NCBI RefSeq assembly: GCF_003313335.1 | Contig: NZ_QMHP01000004.1 | Location: 358,761 to 422,760, forward strand | Source: Pedobacter zeaxanthinifaciens | GTDB lineage: Bacteria; Bacteroidota; Bacteroidia; Sphingobacteriales; Sphingobacteriaceae | Direction: 5' to 3' | Length of the DNA: 64,000 bases | Shown here: positions 1-8,807 of the stretch, in pieces | How the letters are laid out: every line of letters starts with the position of its first letter | Position numbering within the stretch: position 1 is the first letter of the stretch | Notes under the pieces: model-generated | Database searches by the model: none | Seen by the model: only the letters and a program-made list of their open reading frames with translations | What the model was told of the DNA's origin: nothing | Translations under genes and position numbers: made by a program

Positions 1-639
1 AAAATTGGTTGGAAAATTCAACGAAGATTGCGAGTTAAGAAAGACCAAAGTTCCATCGGGCAAAAGTACTTCTGTTTGTTCTCCACGTGTTGTGGTAAGC
101 GTGTTAAACGTTAAAGCGCTATTTAAATCCTCCACTACCTGATAAATGAGCTGTCCTTTTTCATTTTTGAAAATTTTCACACCAGCTTCGTTAGCGATAT
201 TGCCACTCAGTGCATCATTAATAGCTATTTTTTTGCCATTGCCTAAAGTAAGTGTTGCGCCATTTTTACCAGGAGCTATGTCGTTGGCAAAATAAATTTC
301 CTGCGGTTTATTGGTGTATTTTGTAAGATAAAAACCAATACTTACAATGCATAAAACAACCGCTGCGGCAACTGCTATACGTAAAAAACTTGTTTTTTTA
401 GATATGGAAACAGGGTGGATTTCGTTTTTAATGCGTTGTAAAACAGTAGGTTGTTCACGGAATTCAAAATGCTTTAAATCATCCTCACTGATGTTCGCCC
501 ACTGTTCATCAAGCAGGTTTTCAAAAAAATCCGCATTGTCACGGTCGCTCAATAAGTTGGTAAACTCTTCTTTTTCAAGTTCCGTAGCAGTGCCATTTTG
601 ATAGGCTTTCAGTAAATGCGCAATTCTTTCTTCAGTCAT
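1..639 (-). CDS. FecR-family anti-sigma factor (3' end beyond window)
   Basis: The frame is open from ATG at 639 to the left edge, giving 213 residues of a protein that continues outside. The N-terminal ~75 residues are cytoplasmic and acidic, as in FecR domains that bind ECF sigma factors. One membrane segment follows (SFLRIAVAAAVVLCIVSIGF). The periplasmic part includes the FecR hallmark stretch TTTRGEQTEVLLPDGTLVFL followed by NSQSSLNFP. In this family the periplasmic domain senses a TonB-dependent outer-membrane protein and controls the partner sigma factor. That partner is the gene just upstream on the same strand, 94 bases away. A SusC/SusD pair would normally follow beyond the left edge. 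Family assignment is secure; the signal is unknown. Confidence 0.93.
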   Translation of the reverse strand, partial: MTEERIAHLLKAYQNGTATELEKEEFTNLLSDRDNADFFENLLDEQWANISEDDLKHFEFREQPTVLQRIKNEIHPVSISKKTSFLRIAVAAAVVLCIVSIGFYLTKYTNKPQEIYFANDIAPGKNGATLTLGNGKKIAINDALSGNIANEAGVKIFKNEKGQLIYQVVEDLNSALTFNTLTTTRGEQTEVLLPDGTLVFLNSQSSLNFPTNF

Positions 640-733
640 ATATTTTCGGGCGTTTTTAGATGGCGAGTTTAATGCTCTTTAAACTATAGACACATTTCAC
701 CCTATCACCGAGGTAATGGAAAATGAAAAAAAA

Positions 734-1336
734 TTAAAATAATTTTAAAATGATGCAGATTACCATCAAATGGCCATGTTGCTTCAAATAATTTCGTAAA
801 AATCGAAGCGCTAGTTTCATGTGAGTAGCTACCGTGGAAGGCGCAAGGTTAAGTTGTTTAGCCGCATCTTCGTATTTTAAACCTTGCTGGTGGCAAAGCT
901 TGTAAACTTCTCGCTGCTGCGGCGGCAGTTCTGCTACCGCTTGGTCTAGTAATTTCTTTGTTTCCTGCAGTATCACGCGTTCTTCGGTATCATTACCTTC
1001 TACTTTCCAATAGGATTTTAGCTTTTCATTAGCTCTATTTTCAATCGCTTGTCGGCGTAATGTATTAAGTGCAATATTTCTTGATAACACCCTAAGATAA
1101 GATTCAAAATGGTTGATAGTCGCAAGTGTGGTTCTGGTATTCCAAATTTTCAACATCACTTCTTGCACTACTTCTTCGGCAGCCATTTCATCTTGCAAAA
1201 TTCTGGTGGCGAAATAATAAATCTTTTTAGAAAAACGATAATAAATCAGCTCAAATGCACGCTCATCACCATCAGCGATTGCTAGAAGTAGTTGATTTTC
1301 TTCAGAAATTAAAGATTTATCGGCGGATTGCTGCAT
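734..1336 (-). CDS. ECF-type RNA polymerase sigma-70 factor
   Basis: 200 residues, the usual size of Bacteroidota ECF sigma factors. Region 2 lies at about residues 25-95 (YRFSKKIYYFATRILQDEMAAEEVVQEV). Region 4 lies at about 130-185, with the helix-turn-helix KYEDAAKQLNLAPSTVATHM. It would direct RNA polymerase to a small set of promoters when released by FecR, whose gene follows on the same strand. The ATG at 1336 has a near-consensus -7 box (TATATTCG, read on the minus strand from 1351 to 1344) only a few bases before it, so the mRNA leader would be very short. The pair resembles regulators of glycan or iron uptake loci; the target is not in the window. Confidence 0.94.
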   Translation of the reverse strand: MQQSADKSLISEENQLLLAIADGDERAFELIYYRFSKKIYYFATRILQDEMAAEEVVQEVMLKIWNTRTTLATINHFESYLRVLSRNIALNTLRRQAIENRANEKLKSYWKVEGNDTEERVILQETKKLLDQAVAELPPQQREVYKLCHQQGLKYEDAAKQLNLAPSTVATHMKLALRFLRNYLKQHGHLMVICIILKLF

Positions 1337-1661
1337 TATTTAACGAATATAGCAAAAACCGAAGTTAATTAGCGTATGGTTAAATTCAGTAGTTCCAACT
1401 CTTTAAGTTTTAAGCACCATCATTCTTCTAAATCCATCAAAATACTAAACCAACATACTATCAAAGGTATATCTTCCAAAATTTGATGTGCCAACGGGTA
1501 TTTTACTTGCGAAATACGTGTTTTAAATCCTCCTTAAAACCAACACTATTTTAGAATGTTGTGCCTTTGGGAAAAGGATGGAGCCTAGGATTGATGGGAA
1601 CCAAAGCCCCATTCCTTTTACCCATTTTAATTTTAATTCAAACAACATTAAATCAATAGCA
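1337..1661. other. intergenic region between divergent sigma factor and DUF2383-like gene
   Basis: 325 bases without a credible gene. The left end carries the near-leaderless promoter of the sigma factor on the minus strand. The frame of the downstream gene remains open upstream of its ATG (in-frame ATG at 1578), but the residues there are low-complexity and unlike the family N-terminus, so I treat 1578-1661 as leader. I see no clear plus-strand promoter consensus. Confidence 0.5.
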
Positions 1662-2117
1662 ATGGCAACAACAAATAGTTTACTGAACGAGCTTATTGAG
1701 CTTAACAACGATAGAGCGTCGGGATTTGAGAAAGTACTGGCAGATATCAACGATGAAAATGTAGATTTAAAAGAAATCTTTCAAGAATATGCTGCGCAAA
1801 GCAGAAGGTTTAGTCAGGAATTGACCGCAATATTAGCAGTTAGAGATGGTGACCCAGATACTGGAAACACGGTAGCTGGTACCTTGCACAGGGTTTGGAT
1901 TGATGTAAAAGCACTGTTTGGCGGAACCGATAGAGCAAGTATTTTATCAGAAGCTGAAAGAGGCGAAGACGCAATCAAAAAAGCTTACCACACTACCCTT
2001 ACCGAAGGTGGATTGATTGGAGAGGCTATGGACACGGTAGCGGCACAATCTAGATCTATTGATAAAGCGCATGATACAATTAAAGCGCTAAGAGATATGG
2101 CTAAAGCAACAAGTTAA
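1662..2117 (+). CDS. PA2169-like four-helix-bundle protein (DUF2383)
   Basis: 151 residues from ATG 1662 (MATTNSLLNELIEL). An in-frame ATG at 1578 would add 28 residues that do not fit the family, so the shorter start is preferred. The protein is almost entirely helical and soluble. It has the ferritin-like bundle pattern of the DUF2383 group: an N-terminal NSLLNELIELNNDRASGFEK helix, a central LHRVWIDVKALFGG segment, then SEAERGEDAIKKAY and a final helix. The biochemical role of the family is unknown; members are often stress-induced. The next gene, a small membrane protein, follows after 23 bases, so the two are probably cotranscribed. Confidence 0.85.
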   Translation: MATTNSLLNELIELNNDRASGFEKVLADINDENVDLKEIFQEYAAQSRRFSQELTAILAVRDGDPDTGNTVAGTLHRVWIDVKALFGGTDRASILSEAERGEDAIKKAYHTTLTEGGLIGEAMDTVAAQSRSIDKAHDTIKALRDMAKATS

Positions 2118-2140
2118 ACATCAACATTAATTTGAAGAAC

Positions 2141-2452
2141 ATGATGACGAATTATTTAATGCCTAATAAGTCGGGTGGTAAGGTAGCAGCAATTGCTGGC
2201 CTTACGGCACTTGCAGGTATAGCATTAATTTGTGCAATACCTAAAACTAGAAAAGCCTGTAGCCAATGGCTAGGCGACACATTTGATCAGTTGAAAGAAA
2301 AGCTGAGCCAACGTAAGCATTCCGATTGGGAGCAGGATATGCAAAAAGCAGAATCGCTGAAGGGCCCAATGAAAAGAAGAAAAGATACCGCAAAAATTAA
2401 CGTGCCATCCGCTGGAACCACCGCTTGGAAAGACGAATGGTCGAGCGAATAA
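2141..2452 (+). CDS. small YtxH-like membrane protein
   Basis: 103 residues from ATG 2141; a second ATG follows at 2144, and an upstream TTG at 2132 is less likely. One hydrophobic segment (KVAAIAGLTALAGIALICAI) follows a short N-terminus. The rest is a charged cytoplasmic tail rich in Lys, Glu and Ser (FDQLKEKLSQRKHSDWEQ). This is the architecture of YtxH-type general stress proteins, but similarity is by layout rather than by a firm motif. It sits directly after the DUF2383-like gene and before a strong terminator, so the pair forms a short transcription unit. Confidence 0.6.
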   Translation: MMTNYLMPNKSGGKVAAIAGLTALAGIALICAIPKTRKACSQWLGDTFDQLKEKLSQRKHSDWEQDMQKAESLKGPMKRRKDTAKINVPSAGTTAWKDEWSSE

Positions 2453-2482
2453 TTTAATAAATTTTATGTGTTTGTGTGTAAG

Positions 2483-2508
2483 CCACCTCTTCCAAGGGGT
2501 GGTTTTTT
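2483..2508 (+). terminator. intrinsic terminator
   Basis: CCACC (2483-2487) pairs with GGTGG (2498-2502), followed by six T. It ends the two-gene stress unit 13 bases before the MscS gene. Confidence 0.8.
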
Positions 2509-2520
2509 AGTTGTTACCGT

Positions 2521-4833
2521 ATGAAATATTCATTTTTGGCAAGATACCCTCTGATCATTTTATTTACCTTGGCATGCTTGGTTAGCTATGCGCAGGTGGC
2601 GGATTCCACTTCGAAAATACCCGATACTTTGCTGTTTAAAATTAAGCAGGCACAAGCTACCGTTACCGAAGTAAATGCCAGTAATAAACAAGGCTATAAT
2701 TTTGAAGTGATTGCCTCGGATGTTGCCAAAATTAATACAGATGTGGCTGCACTAAAACAAGGTTTAAAAGCCCGAGACATTGATACGAAGGCATTGCAAA
2801 GTTACGAGCTCATTTTAAAAGATGCAGGTAATAGGCTGGAAAAGGTGAAGAATGCATTAATGAAGAGCAACGACAACCTTCAGCAGATGATGGAAAAGGT
2901 GCTGACGTTGAGTAACGATACGGTTTTGGTAGATGATCAAACAGGAAATGCAGACAAAGTGCTTTATAGTAATCAGCTGAAAGTGATCAAACTGAGGTTG
3001 CAAAATACTGGAGAAGTTACCGGTGCCAACTTGGAACGTTCTGGCAAGTTATTGGCTGAAGTTTCGGCTATAGATATCTTAATTAATGATTTAAAAACTG
3101 CTGTAGCAGACCGATTGCAGCAACAGGGAAAAATTGCATTAGGCAGGGAAGTCCCAGTATTATGGGAATCAACCTTGTGGGCAAACGAGAAGCTTAGCAT
3201 TTGGGAACAGGTAAAAAATTCCTATCTCGGGCAAAAACAAATCATCCAATATTTTTTTTCATCTACTTGGGATAAACGCATACTGTTGTGGGTGATAGCA
3301 CTTGTCTTCTTTGTTTGGGTGCATCGTAATGCGAAGCTGGCAAGTAGGCCTGCCGTGAAACGAAAAATAGGGGAACTCAAGTTTTCTGATTTACATCCTT
3401 TTCCTTTTTTAGCCACTTTAATTGTTGCTTTAAATCTTTTGCCGCTGTTGGAAAGTGATGCGCCCTCCATCTACATCGAAATTATTCAATTGGTACTTTT
3501 GTTGGCAATTACGAAACATCTTACGGCACTTTCAGTAAAGCAATGGCGTGTTTGGCTACAATTTATCGTAGCGTATTTGTTTTTGATAAGTATAGCCACG
3601 GTGAGCAATCAAGGTATTGCCATGCGCTTATTACTGATTGGTTTACACCTGTTTTTCATTTTTATGGCATTGCGCCTTTTTGCAAAACTGCGATTGCAAC
3701 AGTTCCCTAAAAAGTATGTTAAAGCAGTGCTTGCTATCGGTATTTTTCTTAATGTTTTAGCTATTGTATTGAACATTTTTGGCAGATTGAGTTTATCAAA
3801 AGTGTTAGCATTAGCTGGCGTTGTTGGCTGTATACAGCTTCTGGCTCTTGCAATTTTTATTCAAATCATACTAGATGCGCTGGAGCTCCAACTTAGAATT
3901 AGTGCTTGCAGCAAGGGCATATTTTCCAGAATTAATCATGGCAAAACAAGGCAGTCGGTTAAAAAAATCTTGTGGTGGTTAGCTATCGTAATTTGGAGCG
4001 TAGTTTTCCTAAATCACCTTAACTTAATGGATGTGCTTTTTAATAGTTTGAAAACTGCGCTAAGCAAGCCTCGATCCTTCGGTGCAGTTCATTTTTCTTT
4101 TGGTAATATTTTATTTTTTATCCTGATCATTTATATCGCAAATAAAATCCAAAAAGGTGTGCCTATAGTTTTTGGCGAAGGAACTTTGAGTTATGAAGGG
4201 CAGGTAGAGCAAAAGAGTTCAAAGGTTGCCTTAATTCGGTTAATTATTATCATCGTTGCATTGCTATTGGCCTTAACAGCGTCTGGTTTGCCAATGGATA
4301 GGGTAACGGTAATCCTTGGTGCCTTGGGTGTTGGGATTGGTTTAGGCATGCAAAATATCGTCAACAACTTTGTTTCAGGTGTAATTTTGATTTTCGAACG
4401 TCCTTTTCGAATTGGGGATTTTGTAGAATTGGCGGATAAAAAGGGTAGGGTAAAGGATATCGGTATTCGATCTAGTAAATTGCTCACTCAACAGGGGGCA
4501 GAAGTAATCATCCCCAATGGAGATTTATTATCTGGAAGATTGGTGAATTGGACCTTAAGCCATGATTATGTTAAAACTGAATTGCTTTTTAAAGTTCCTG
4601 TGGAAACCGATTTAGATCAGCTAAAAAAATTGATAGACGAGCAGCTTGCGAAAACGCAACATCGTATGGAACATTTGCCTCCCGAAATGTTGGTAAATAC
4701 CATTGCAGCCGGAGCAATTGAAATTAAACTGTTGACTTGGGTTGAAAACATTTATGCAGAGCCGCTATTTAAAAGTGAGCTGATGATTGGGTTGATTAAA
4801 CGACTAAACGAAGCAGAGATTAAAATTTTGTAG
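2521..4833 (+). CDS. MscS-family mechanosensitive ion channel
   Basis: 770 residues. A signal peptide (about 1-25, ending SYAQ) precedes a ~200-residue periplasmic helical region. About eight to eleven membrane helices then run from ~250 to ~625. The C-terminal MscS core starts with the pore helix GALGVGIGLGMQNIVNNFVS, followed by the beta domain FERPFRIGDFVELADKKGRV and IIPNGDLLSGRLVNWTLS. Such large MscS homologues act as inner-membrane emergency valves for osmotic downshock. The gene follows a terminator, so it probably has its own promoter in the short gap. The neighbouring stress-type genes agree with an osmotic role. Confidence 0.92.
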   Translation: MKYSFLARYPLIILFTLACLVSYAQVADSTSKIPDTLLFKIKQAQATVTEVNASNKQGYNFEVIASDVAKINTDVAALKQGLKARDIDTKALQSYELILKDAGNRLEKVKNALMKSNDNLQQMMEKVLTLSNDTVLVDDQTGNADKVLYSNQLKVIKLRLQNTGEVTGANLERSGKLLAEVSAIDILINDLKTAVADRLQQQGKIALGREVPVLWESTLWANEKLSIWEQVKNSYLGQKQIIQYFFSSTWDKRILLWVIALVFFVWVHRNAKLASRPAVKRKIGELKFSDLHPFPFLATLIVALNLLPLLESDAPSIYIEIIQLVLLLAITKHLTALSVKQWRVWLQFIVAYLFLISIATVSNQGIAMRLLLIGLHLFFIFMALRLFAKLRLQQFPKKYVKAVLAIGIFLNVLAIVLNIFGRLSLSKVLALAGVVGCIQLLALAIFIQIILDALELQLRISACSKGIFSRINHGKTRQSVKKILWWLAIVIWSVVFLNHLNLMDVLFNSLKTALSKPRSFGAVHFSFGNILFFILIIYIANKIQKGVPIVFGEGTLSYEGQVEQKSSKVALIRLIIIIVALLLALTASGLPMDRVTVILGALGVGIGLGMQNIVNNFVSGVILIFERPFRIGDFVELADKKGRVKDIGIRSSKLLTQQGAEVIIPNGDLLSGRLVNWTLSHDYVKTELLFKVPVETDLDQLKKLIDEQLAKTQHRMEHLPPEMLVNTIAAGAIEIKLLTWVENIYAEPLFKSELMIGLIKRLNEAEIKIL

Positions 4834-4864
4834 TTAGGAAATAAGGCAATTCAGGTTTACGAGA

Positions 4865-5143
4865 TTAGCTTTTTTCTGCTTCGTCTTTTTTGTGGTACAG
4901 TAATTTTAATAGCAGTATAATGATATCCATTGCAAGCGAAAAGGAATTAGTGATGATGATGGGGAGATCCTTAAGCAAGATGCCGTAAAATACCCATGCG
5001 CTGTTTCCAAATGCTAAAATGATGAACATAAATGGCGAAACATGAGCAACTTGTTTTGTTTTAAGTGCCTTAAATATCTGCGGCATAGCAGAAATTGCCG
5101 TAAGAACGCCAGCGCCAATCCCTATTATCAGTTTCGTATCCAT
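4865..5143 (-). CDS. SemiSWEET sugar transporter
   Basis: 92 residues with three predicted membrane helices, the length and topology of bacterial SemiSWEETs, which dimerise to make one sugar channel. The PQ-loop motif is visible in helix 1 (SAMPQIFKALKTK). The conserved Asn/Trp patch appears in FGNSAWVFYGILLKD and an Asn in helix 3 (IIITNSFSLAMDI). It would equilibrate a mono- or disaccharide across the inner membrane. It is convergent with the MscS gene (31 bases apart) and not linked to the starch locus 10 kb away, so the substrate cannot be inferred. Confidence 0.9.
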   Translation of the reverse strand: MDTKLIIGIGAGVLTAISAMPQIFKALKTKQVAHVSPFMFIILAFGNSAWVFYGILLKDLPIIITNSFSLAMDIIILLLKLLYHKKDEAEKS

Positions 5144-5359
5144 ATCCAGTTGTTAGTTCTTAAATAAAACAGCTATAGCACGCTCTTGATTTGCTTTGAA
5201 GCATGATTGAGTACTCTATTTGATCAAATAAGTATATCTACCTGAATCGTTGTTCCAAATACTTTTTCGGTAAAATTCCGGAGCTATTTCCTTTTTAGTT
5301 TGTTATGTATTTGAAGCTGTTAGTACAGCATCGGATTTAAAAACTTAAAACTAAATATC

Positions 5360-5800
5360 ATGGACTATCAAAATCAAAATGAACAAGAAAGAAACGAGCA
5401 AGGCACGTTTCAACAAAAAGAAAATCAAGGTCAGCAACAACAAGGTAATGATCAAATGCGTACTTCGGCTGGTGGAAATTCGGCCTTTGAAAACCAAAAC
5501 AGACAGGAGGGAGGAGATGGGCAGCAAGGCCAACAAAACCAACAAGGTCAGCAAAATCAACAGCCTCAGGATAGTCAGCAAAACTGGGAGCAACGCAACG
5601 ATAATGTAGTGAGCGAAGATGCGCAGTCGAGAATGCAGGATGATACGCAAAATGAATCGCAGCCACAAATTGACGAAGAAGGAGAATTTACCAATCGCAC
5701 AGGATGGACGAGGGAAGAAGGCTTGAGCGATGATGAGCGCCGCAATGCCGAAGAGGAAGATTTAGATGGACGACGTTCGGACGACAGTTCGGTACTCTAA
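5360..5800 (+). CDS. Gln/Asn-rich low-complexity hydrophilic protein
   Basis: 146 residues from ATG 5360. Residues 1-85 are almost entirely Gln, Asn, Glu and Gly (for example GQQGQQNQQGQQNQQPQ). Residues 90-146 are acidic with an Arg-rich end (DDERRNAEEEDLDGRRSDD). There is no signal peptide, membrane segment or hydrophobic core, so the chain is probably disordered and hydrophilin-like. Other frames in this stretch are also open, but only because of the repetitive codons. A bidirectional terminator follows directly. The function is unknown; a stress or desiccation role is speculation from composition and neighbours. Confidence 0.7.
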   Translation: MDYQNQNEQERNEQGTFQQKENQGQQQQGNDQMRTSAGGNSAFENQNRQEGGDGQQGQQNQQGQQNQQPQDSQQNWEQRNDNVVSEDAQSRMQDDTQNESQPQIDEEGEFTNRTGWTREEGLSDDERRNAEEEDLDGRRSDDSSVL

Positions 5801-5803
5801 TCG

Positions 5804-5845
5804 AAGCAACAGTAGGGACAACAAATTCCTACTGTTGCTTTTTTT
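5804..5845. terminator. shared bidirectional terminator for convergent genes
   Basis: A long stem: AAGCAACAGTAGGGA (5804-5818) pairs with TCCTACTGTTGCTT (5827-5840), followed by T on the plus side. The stop codon of the minus-strand gene (5829-5831) lies inside the stem, so one hairpin serves both genes. Confidence 0.85.
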
Positions 5846-8039
5846 GCCAGGTTAAACTTACCACTGCTTTTGCTTTTAAATGATAGGTGATCAAGCCTGC
5901 TTCCTCACTTTTTGGTTCCAAAAGTATTTGCTTACTTCCATCTTTCAACTGTAGTTTAAAATCGTATTGTGTTGCTGTAGGAATGATAATCTGTAGCTTA
6001 CAATCAGCCTCGCCTTCACCACCAATGGTTAAATTCAACTGCTGCTTCCTTTTTGTAAAGCTATCTAGTGGATATTCAGCAAAAACTAAAAAATCTTCGT
6101 TTTTAATTTGATGATACTGCCTTGGGATAATACCAAAAGCAACACCCGCTCCATAAACTTCTTGCCCCACCTGTCCGGCTTGTTCCCAACCATCTCTTAA
6201 ATCTTCCAGCGCAATCCACAAGTCGGGGTCAATTTCTCCGGTTTTTACTTCTGTTGCTAACATTTCTTTCGGTAACATTGCAGCGAAATAGTAAGGCACT
6301 CTATTAATCGCATATTTGATAAACTCGGCGATTAGCATTTTTACTGCGGGCAAAAGTTCCACACCTTTGGCCTCTTCATAATAATAACAAAGCGCAGCGT
6401 ACACTTCTTGTTCTTCGTAAGCTGCGGTGTATGGCGCATCTTTCAGCGGAAAAATAGCAAAAAACGAAGGGAAGTTTTTTCCGTAGCCATAATTGGAATC
6501 CCACAATTGTACGTTATTAAAAATGCCTGCCAAGCACATGTAACTCAAATCAAGGTAATGCTGCTTTTTAGTGAGTTTGTAAAGTTTAAGCAATGCTACT
6601 GCTGAAAATGTGGTGTTGTTGGCTTGGTAAAATACATCAAAACCCAGATTGTCCAAATGCTTCACGCTGCGTTTGGCCTCGTTAAGGTAGCTTTTTTTTC
6701 CGGTGATTTCCCAAAGTTTCAACATCAAATCTGCATATGTGCCTGGTACATCTTTTTCGCCACCTTCGCCTTCTGCAGTTTCGGCTTTAAGAATATTTAG
6801 GGTGTCCATTTCATAAAAAACGGGCCACTGGTAATTAAAAGTTTTGGCAACTTTCATGGCATAGCCGATGGAGTCCATCAATAACTTCGAAGCTATTTTT
6901 TCGCCGCCTCTAGCGGTTAGCCTGGCTAAATTCATCAACGGATGGTGCAGGTACCAAGCGTCCATTACGTTAGGTTTTTTCTGCTCTTCCGAATAATCTA
7001 AATTTGATTCTGCAGTTGGAAGCCAGCGCACAATGGTTCCTAGTTCTGGTTTGTAAAAAGCTTCTAGCCCATCTTTTAATCTATCTACAATAGGGTGTGA
7101 TGCTTCTCCTTTCCAATCAAGATATTCCATTACCGGCAAAAGCACAGCCAACTGTACCATAATTTCCGGCGGTGTTTTATAATCGCTCAGGTAAGCTGTT
7201 AAATAATGATGACCACCCTGATAACTCCAACAACCCGGGTGAATTTCCATATCCTTGATGCCATTATCTGCAATCTTTAACCAGTCTTGTGTGGCAGTTT
7301 CTGGCTTGGGCAGCTGTTGGTAAATGGCCGCTAAATTAGTCAGGTAACTCTTGCAAACGGAAAGCTGATCTTTAGGCACTTGCTCATCAACCAATACATA
7401 AGCATCACTTAAAATGTAAGTTTGGTTTTTTTGCAACGGCTCTTCTGCAGATATTGGAATGGAAAACCCGATTTCAGGCCAACCTGCTCCAATTAAACCT
7501 GCGCCAGAGGTTTTGGTATGCTCAAAGTAAGGGTTTAATGAAGTGAGATTTTGAAAGTAAAAAATACTGCCAGTTGCAGGTTTATTTAACGAAAAATTTA
7601 AAATCGCTGATCGGTTGCCTACTTGTTGCGTGTGTATTTTACCTGTGGATAACAGCTTCCAATCTTTGGTGAAATTGAGGATGTCCTTGGGCCAGTAAGC
7701 AAACAACAAATCCTTTTTTGGGGTAAATGCAGCGGTGTAGTGAAACAATGCATCTTCAACTAGCTTAATTTTACTGCTGTATTTTCCTGATGCGGTGCTG
7801 AGGCTTACCGTTATTTCCGTGTCGGTTTGCTCCAACTTCGTTAACATCAAAGCATTTCCTTCGTCATAAACAGTTCTGAAACCTGTTTTGATGCCATTTT
7901 TCCAAGTTTTAATTAGCCATAACGAATTTTCGTTAAGATAAAGCTCCAGTGCAATTTTTTCGCTTTTGATAGCCGCAATAGCATTTAGTTGCGCTAAATC
8001 TTCGGCGGTTTGCAGTGTTAATGCGGTATAAGGTTCCAT
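5829..8039 (-). CDS. unrecognised cytoplasmic protein, probable alpha/alpha-barrel carbohydrate-active fold
   Basis: 736 residues with no signal peptide or membrane segment. The N-terminal ~200 residues look beta-rich. Residues ~250-620 are repeated helical hairpins with aromatic and acidic clusters (IHPGCWSYQGGHHYLTAYLS, VMDAWYLHHPLMNLARL, YEMDTLNI, PGTYADLMLKLWEIT, YEEQEVYAALCYYYEE). The C-terminus is again beta-like. This layout suits six-hairpin glycosidases, epimerases or lyases, but I recognise no catalytic signature and give no enzyme name. Its ATG overlaps the stop codon of the upstream SDR gene by one base (TAATG), so the two are translationally coupled. The stop codon lies within a shared terminator hairpin. 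Confidence 0.75.
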   Translation of the reverse strand: MEPYTALTLQTAEDLAQLNAIAAIKSEKIALELYLNENSLWLIKTWKNGIKTGFRTVYDEGNALMLTKLEQTDTEITVSLSTASGKYSSKIKLVEDALFHYTAAFTPKKDLLFAYWPKDILNFTKDWKLLSTGKIHTQQVGNRSAILNFSLNKPATGSIFYFQNLTSLNPYFEHTKTSGAGLIGAGWPEIGFSIPISAEEPLQKNQTYILSDAYVLVDEQVPKDQLSVCKSYLTNLAAIYQQLPKPETATQDWLKIADNGIKDMEIHPGCWSYQGGHHYLTAYLSDYKTPPEIMVQLAVLLPVMEYLDWKGEASHPIVDRLKDGLEAFYKPELGTIVRWLPTAESNLDYSEEQKKPNVMDAWYLHHPLMNLARLTARGGEKIASKLLMDSIGYAMKVAKTFNYQWPVFYEMDTLNILKAETAEGEGGEKDVPGTYADLMLKLWEITGKKSYLNEAKRSVKHLDNLGFDVFYQANNTTFSAVALLKLYKLTKKQHYLDLSYMCLAGIFNNVQLWDSNYGYGKNFPSFFAIFPLKDAPYTAAYEEQEVYAALCYYYEEAKGVELLPAVKMLIAEFIKYAINRVPYYFAAMLPKEMLATEVKTGEIDPDLWIALEDLRDGWEQAGQVGQEVYGAGVAFGIIPRQYHQIKNEDFLVFAEYPLDSFTKRKQQLNLTIGGEGEADCKLQIIIPTATQYDFKLQLKDGSKQILLEPKSEEAGLITYHLKAKAVVSLTWQKKQQ

Positions 8040-8794
8040 TAAATTAATTGTTTCAAAGGCCTAATCTTTAAATCAACAATGGCACATCGTTTAGGCTGAC
8101 TTAGCACATATAAAACGCTTCTAGCCACATCCTCGCTCAATAGCATTTCTAAGTTTTGTATTTTTTCGTCTTTTTCCTCCTGCGAGCTATCCTGCATTGG
8201 TGTATCCACTGCGCCAGGCTCTATTAGCGTAACGCAAATTCCATCGTTATTGATTTCTTTTCTAAATGCTTCAGAAAACCCTTGAAGTGCTGATTTGCTG
8301 GCTACATAAACTGAACTTCCCTCTTGCCTTGCTTCTGCGCTCATTGAGCCAATATTGATGATATGCCCATCATTTTGTTGCAGCATTCGCTTTGCGGCGT
8401 AATTACAACAGGCAAGGTAAGCGGTAATGTTTGTTTTAACCAGATAATTCCAGTCTTCGAAATCACCTTCTAAAATGCTACCATGTCCCAAAGCAGCATT
8501 GTTAATCAAAATATCCAGTCCGCCCCAATGTTTATCAATGCTGTCAAATAGTTTTTCCAAAGCTGAGGCTTCGGTTACATCTACGCTCATTCCGTAAACT
8601 TCTACCGCTTCATTTTCATCTTTGATTTGTTCTAAGGCCTGTTCCAGCTTCTCTTCATCTCTACCAATAATGTAAAGCCTTACACCATGCTTGGCCAATA
8701 GCAAGGCTGTTGCTAAACCTATGCCGCTTGTTCCGCCGGTAATTAATGCCCTTTTTTGAGCTAGTTGCGTTAAATCAGGTAAAAAGTTATTCAT
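8039..8794 (-). CDS. short-chain dehydrogenase/reductase (SDR)
   Basis: 251 residues, classical SDR length. The cofactor-binding TGGTSGIG is at residues 19-26, NNAA near residue 98, and a catalytic Ser (NIGSMSAEA) is followed by YVASK. The basic residue after the second strand (IGRDEEK) suggests NADP(H) use; this is inference. The substrate is not predictable. The stop overlaps the ATG of the large helical-barrel gene, which suggests that the two proteins act on the same sugar-like or small polar substrate. The DUF4142 gene lies 13 bases upstream on the same strand, so all three may share a transcript. Confidence 0.92.
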   Translation of the reverse strand: MNNFLPDLTQLAQKRALITGGTSGIGLATALLLAKHGVRLYIIGRDEEKLEQALEQIKDENEAVEVYGMSVDVTEASALEKLFDSIDKHWGGLDILINNAALGHGSILEGDFEDWNYLVKTNITAYLACCNYAAKRMLQQNDGHIINIGSMSAEARQEGSSVYVASKSALQGFSEAFRKEINNDGICVTLIEPGAVDTPMQDSSQEEKDEKIQNLEMLLSEDVARSVLYVLSQPKRCAIVDLKIRPLKQLI

Positions 8795-8807
8795 CTATTT
8801 TAGGAGG

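Noticed and set aside
5351..5668. Long open frames on the minus strand and in other plus frames over the Gln-rich gene
   Set aside because: They arise because the CAA/CAG-rich sequence lacks stop codons in every frame. Their products are Leu/Ile-rich shadows without start context.
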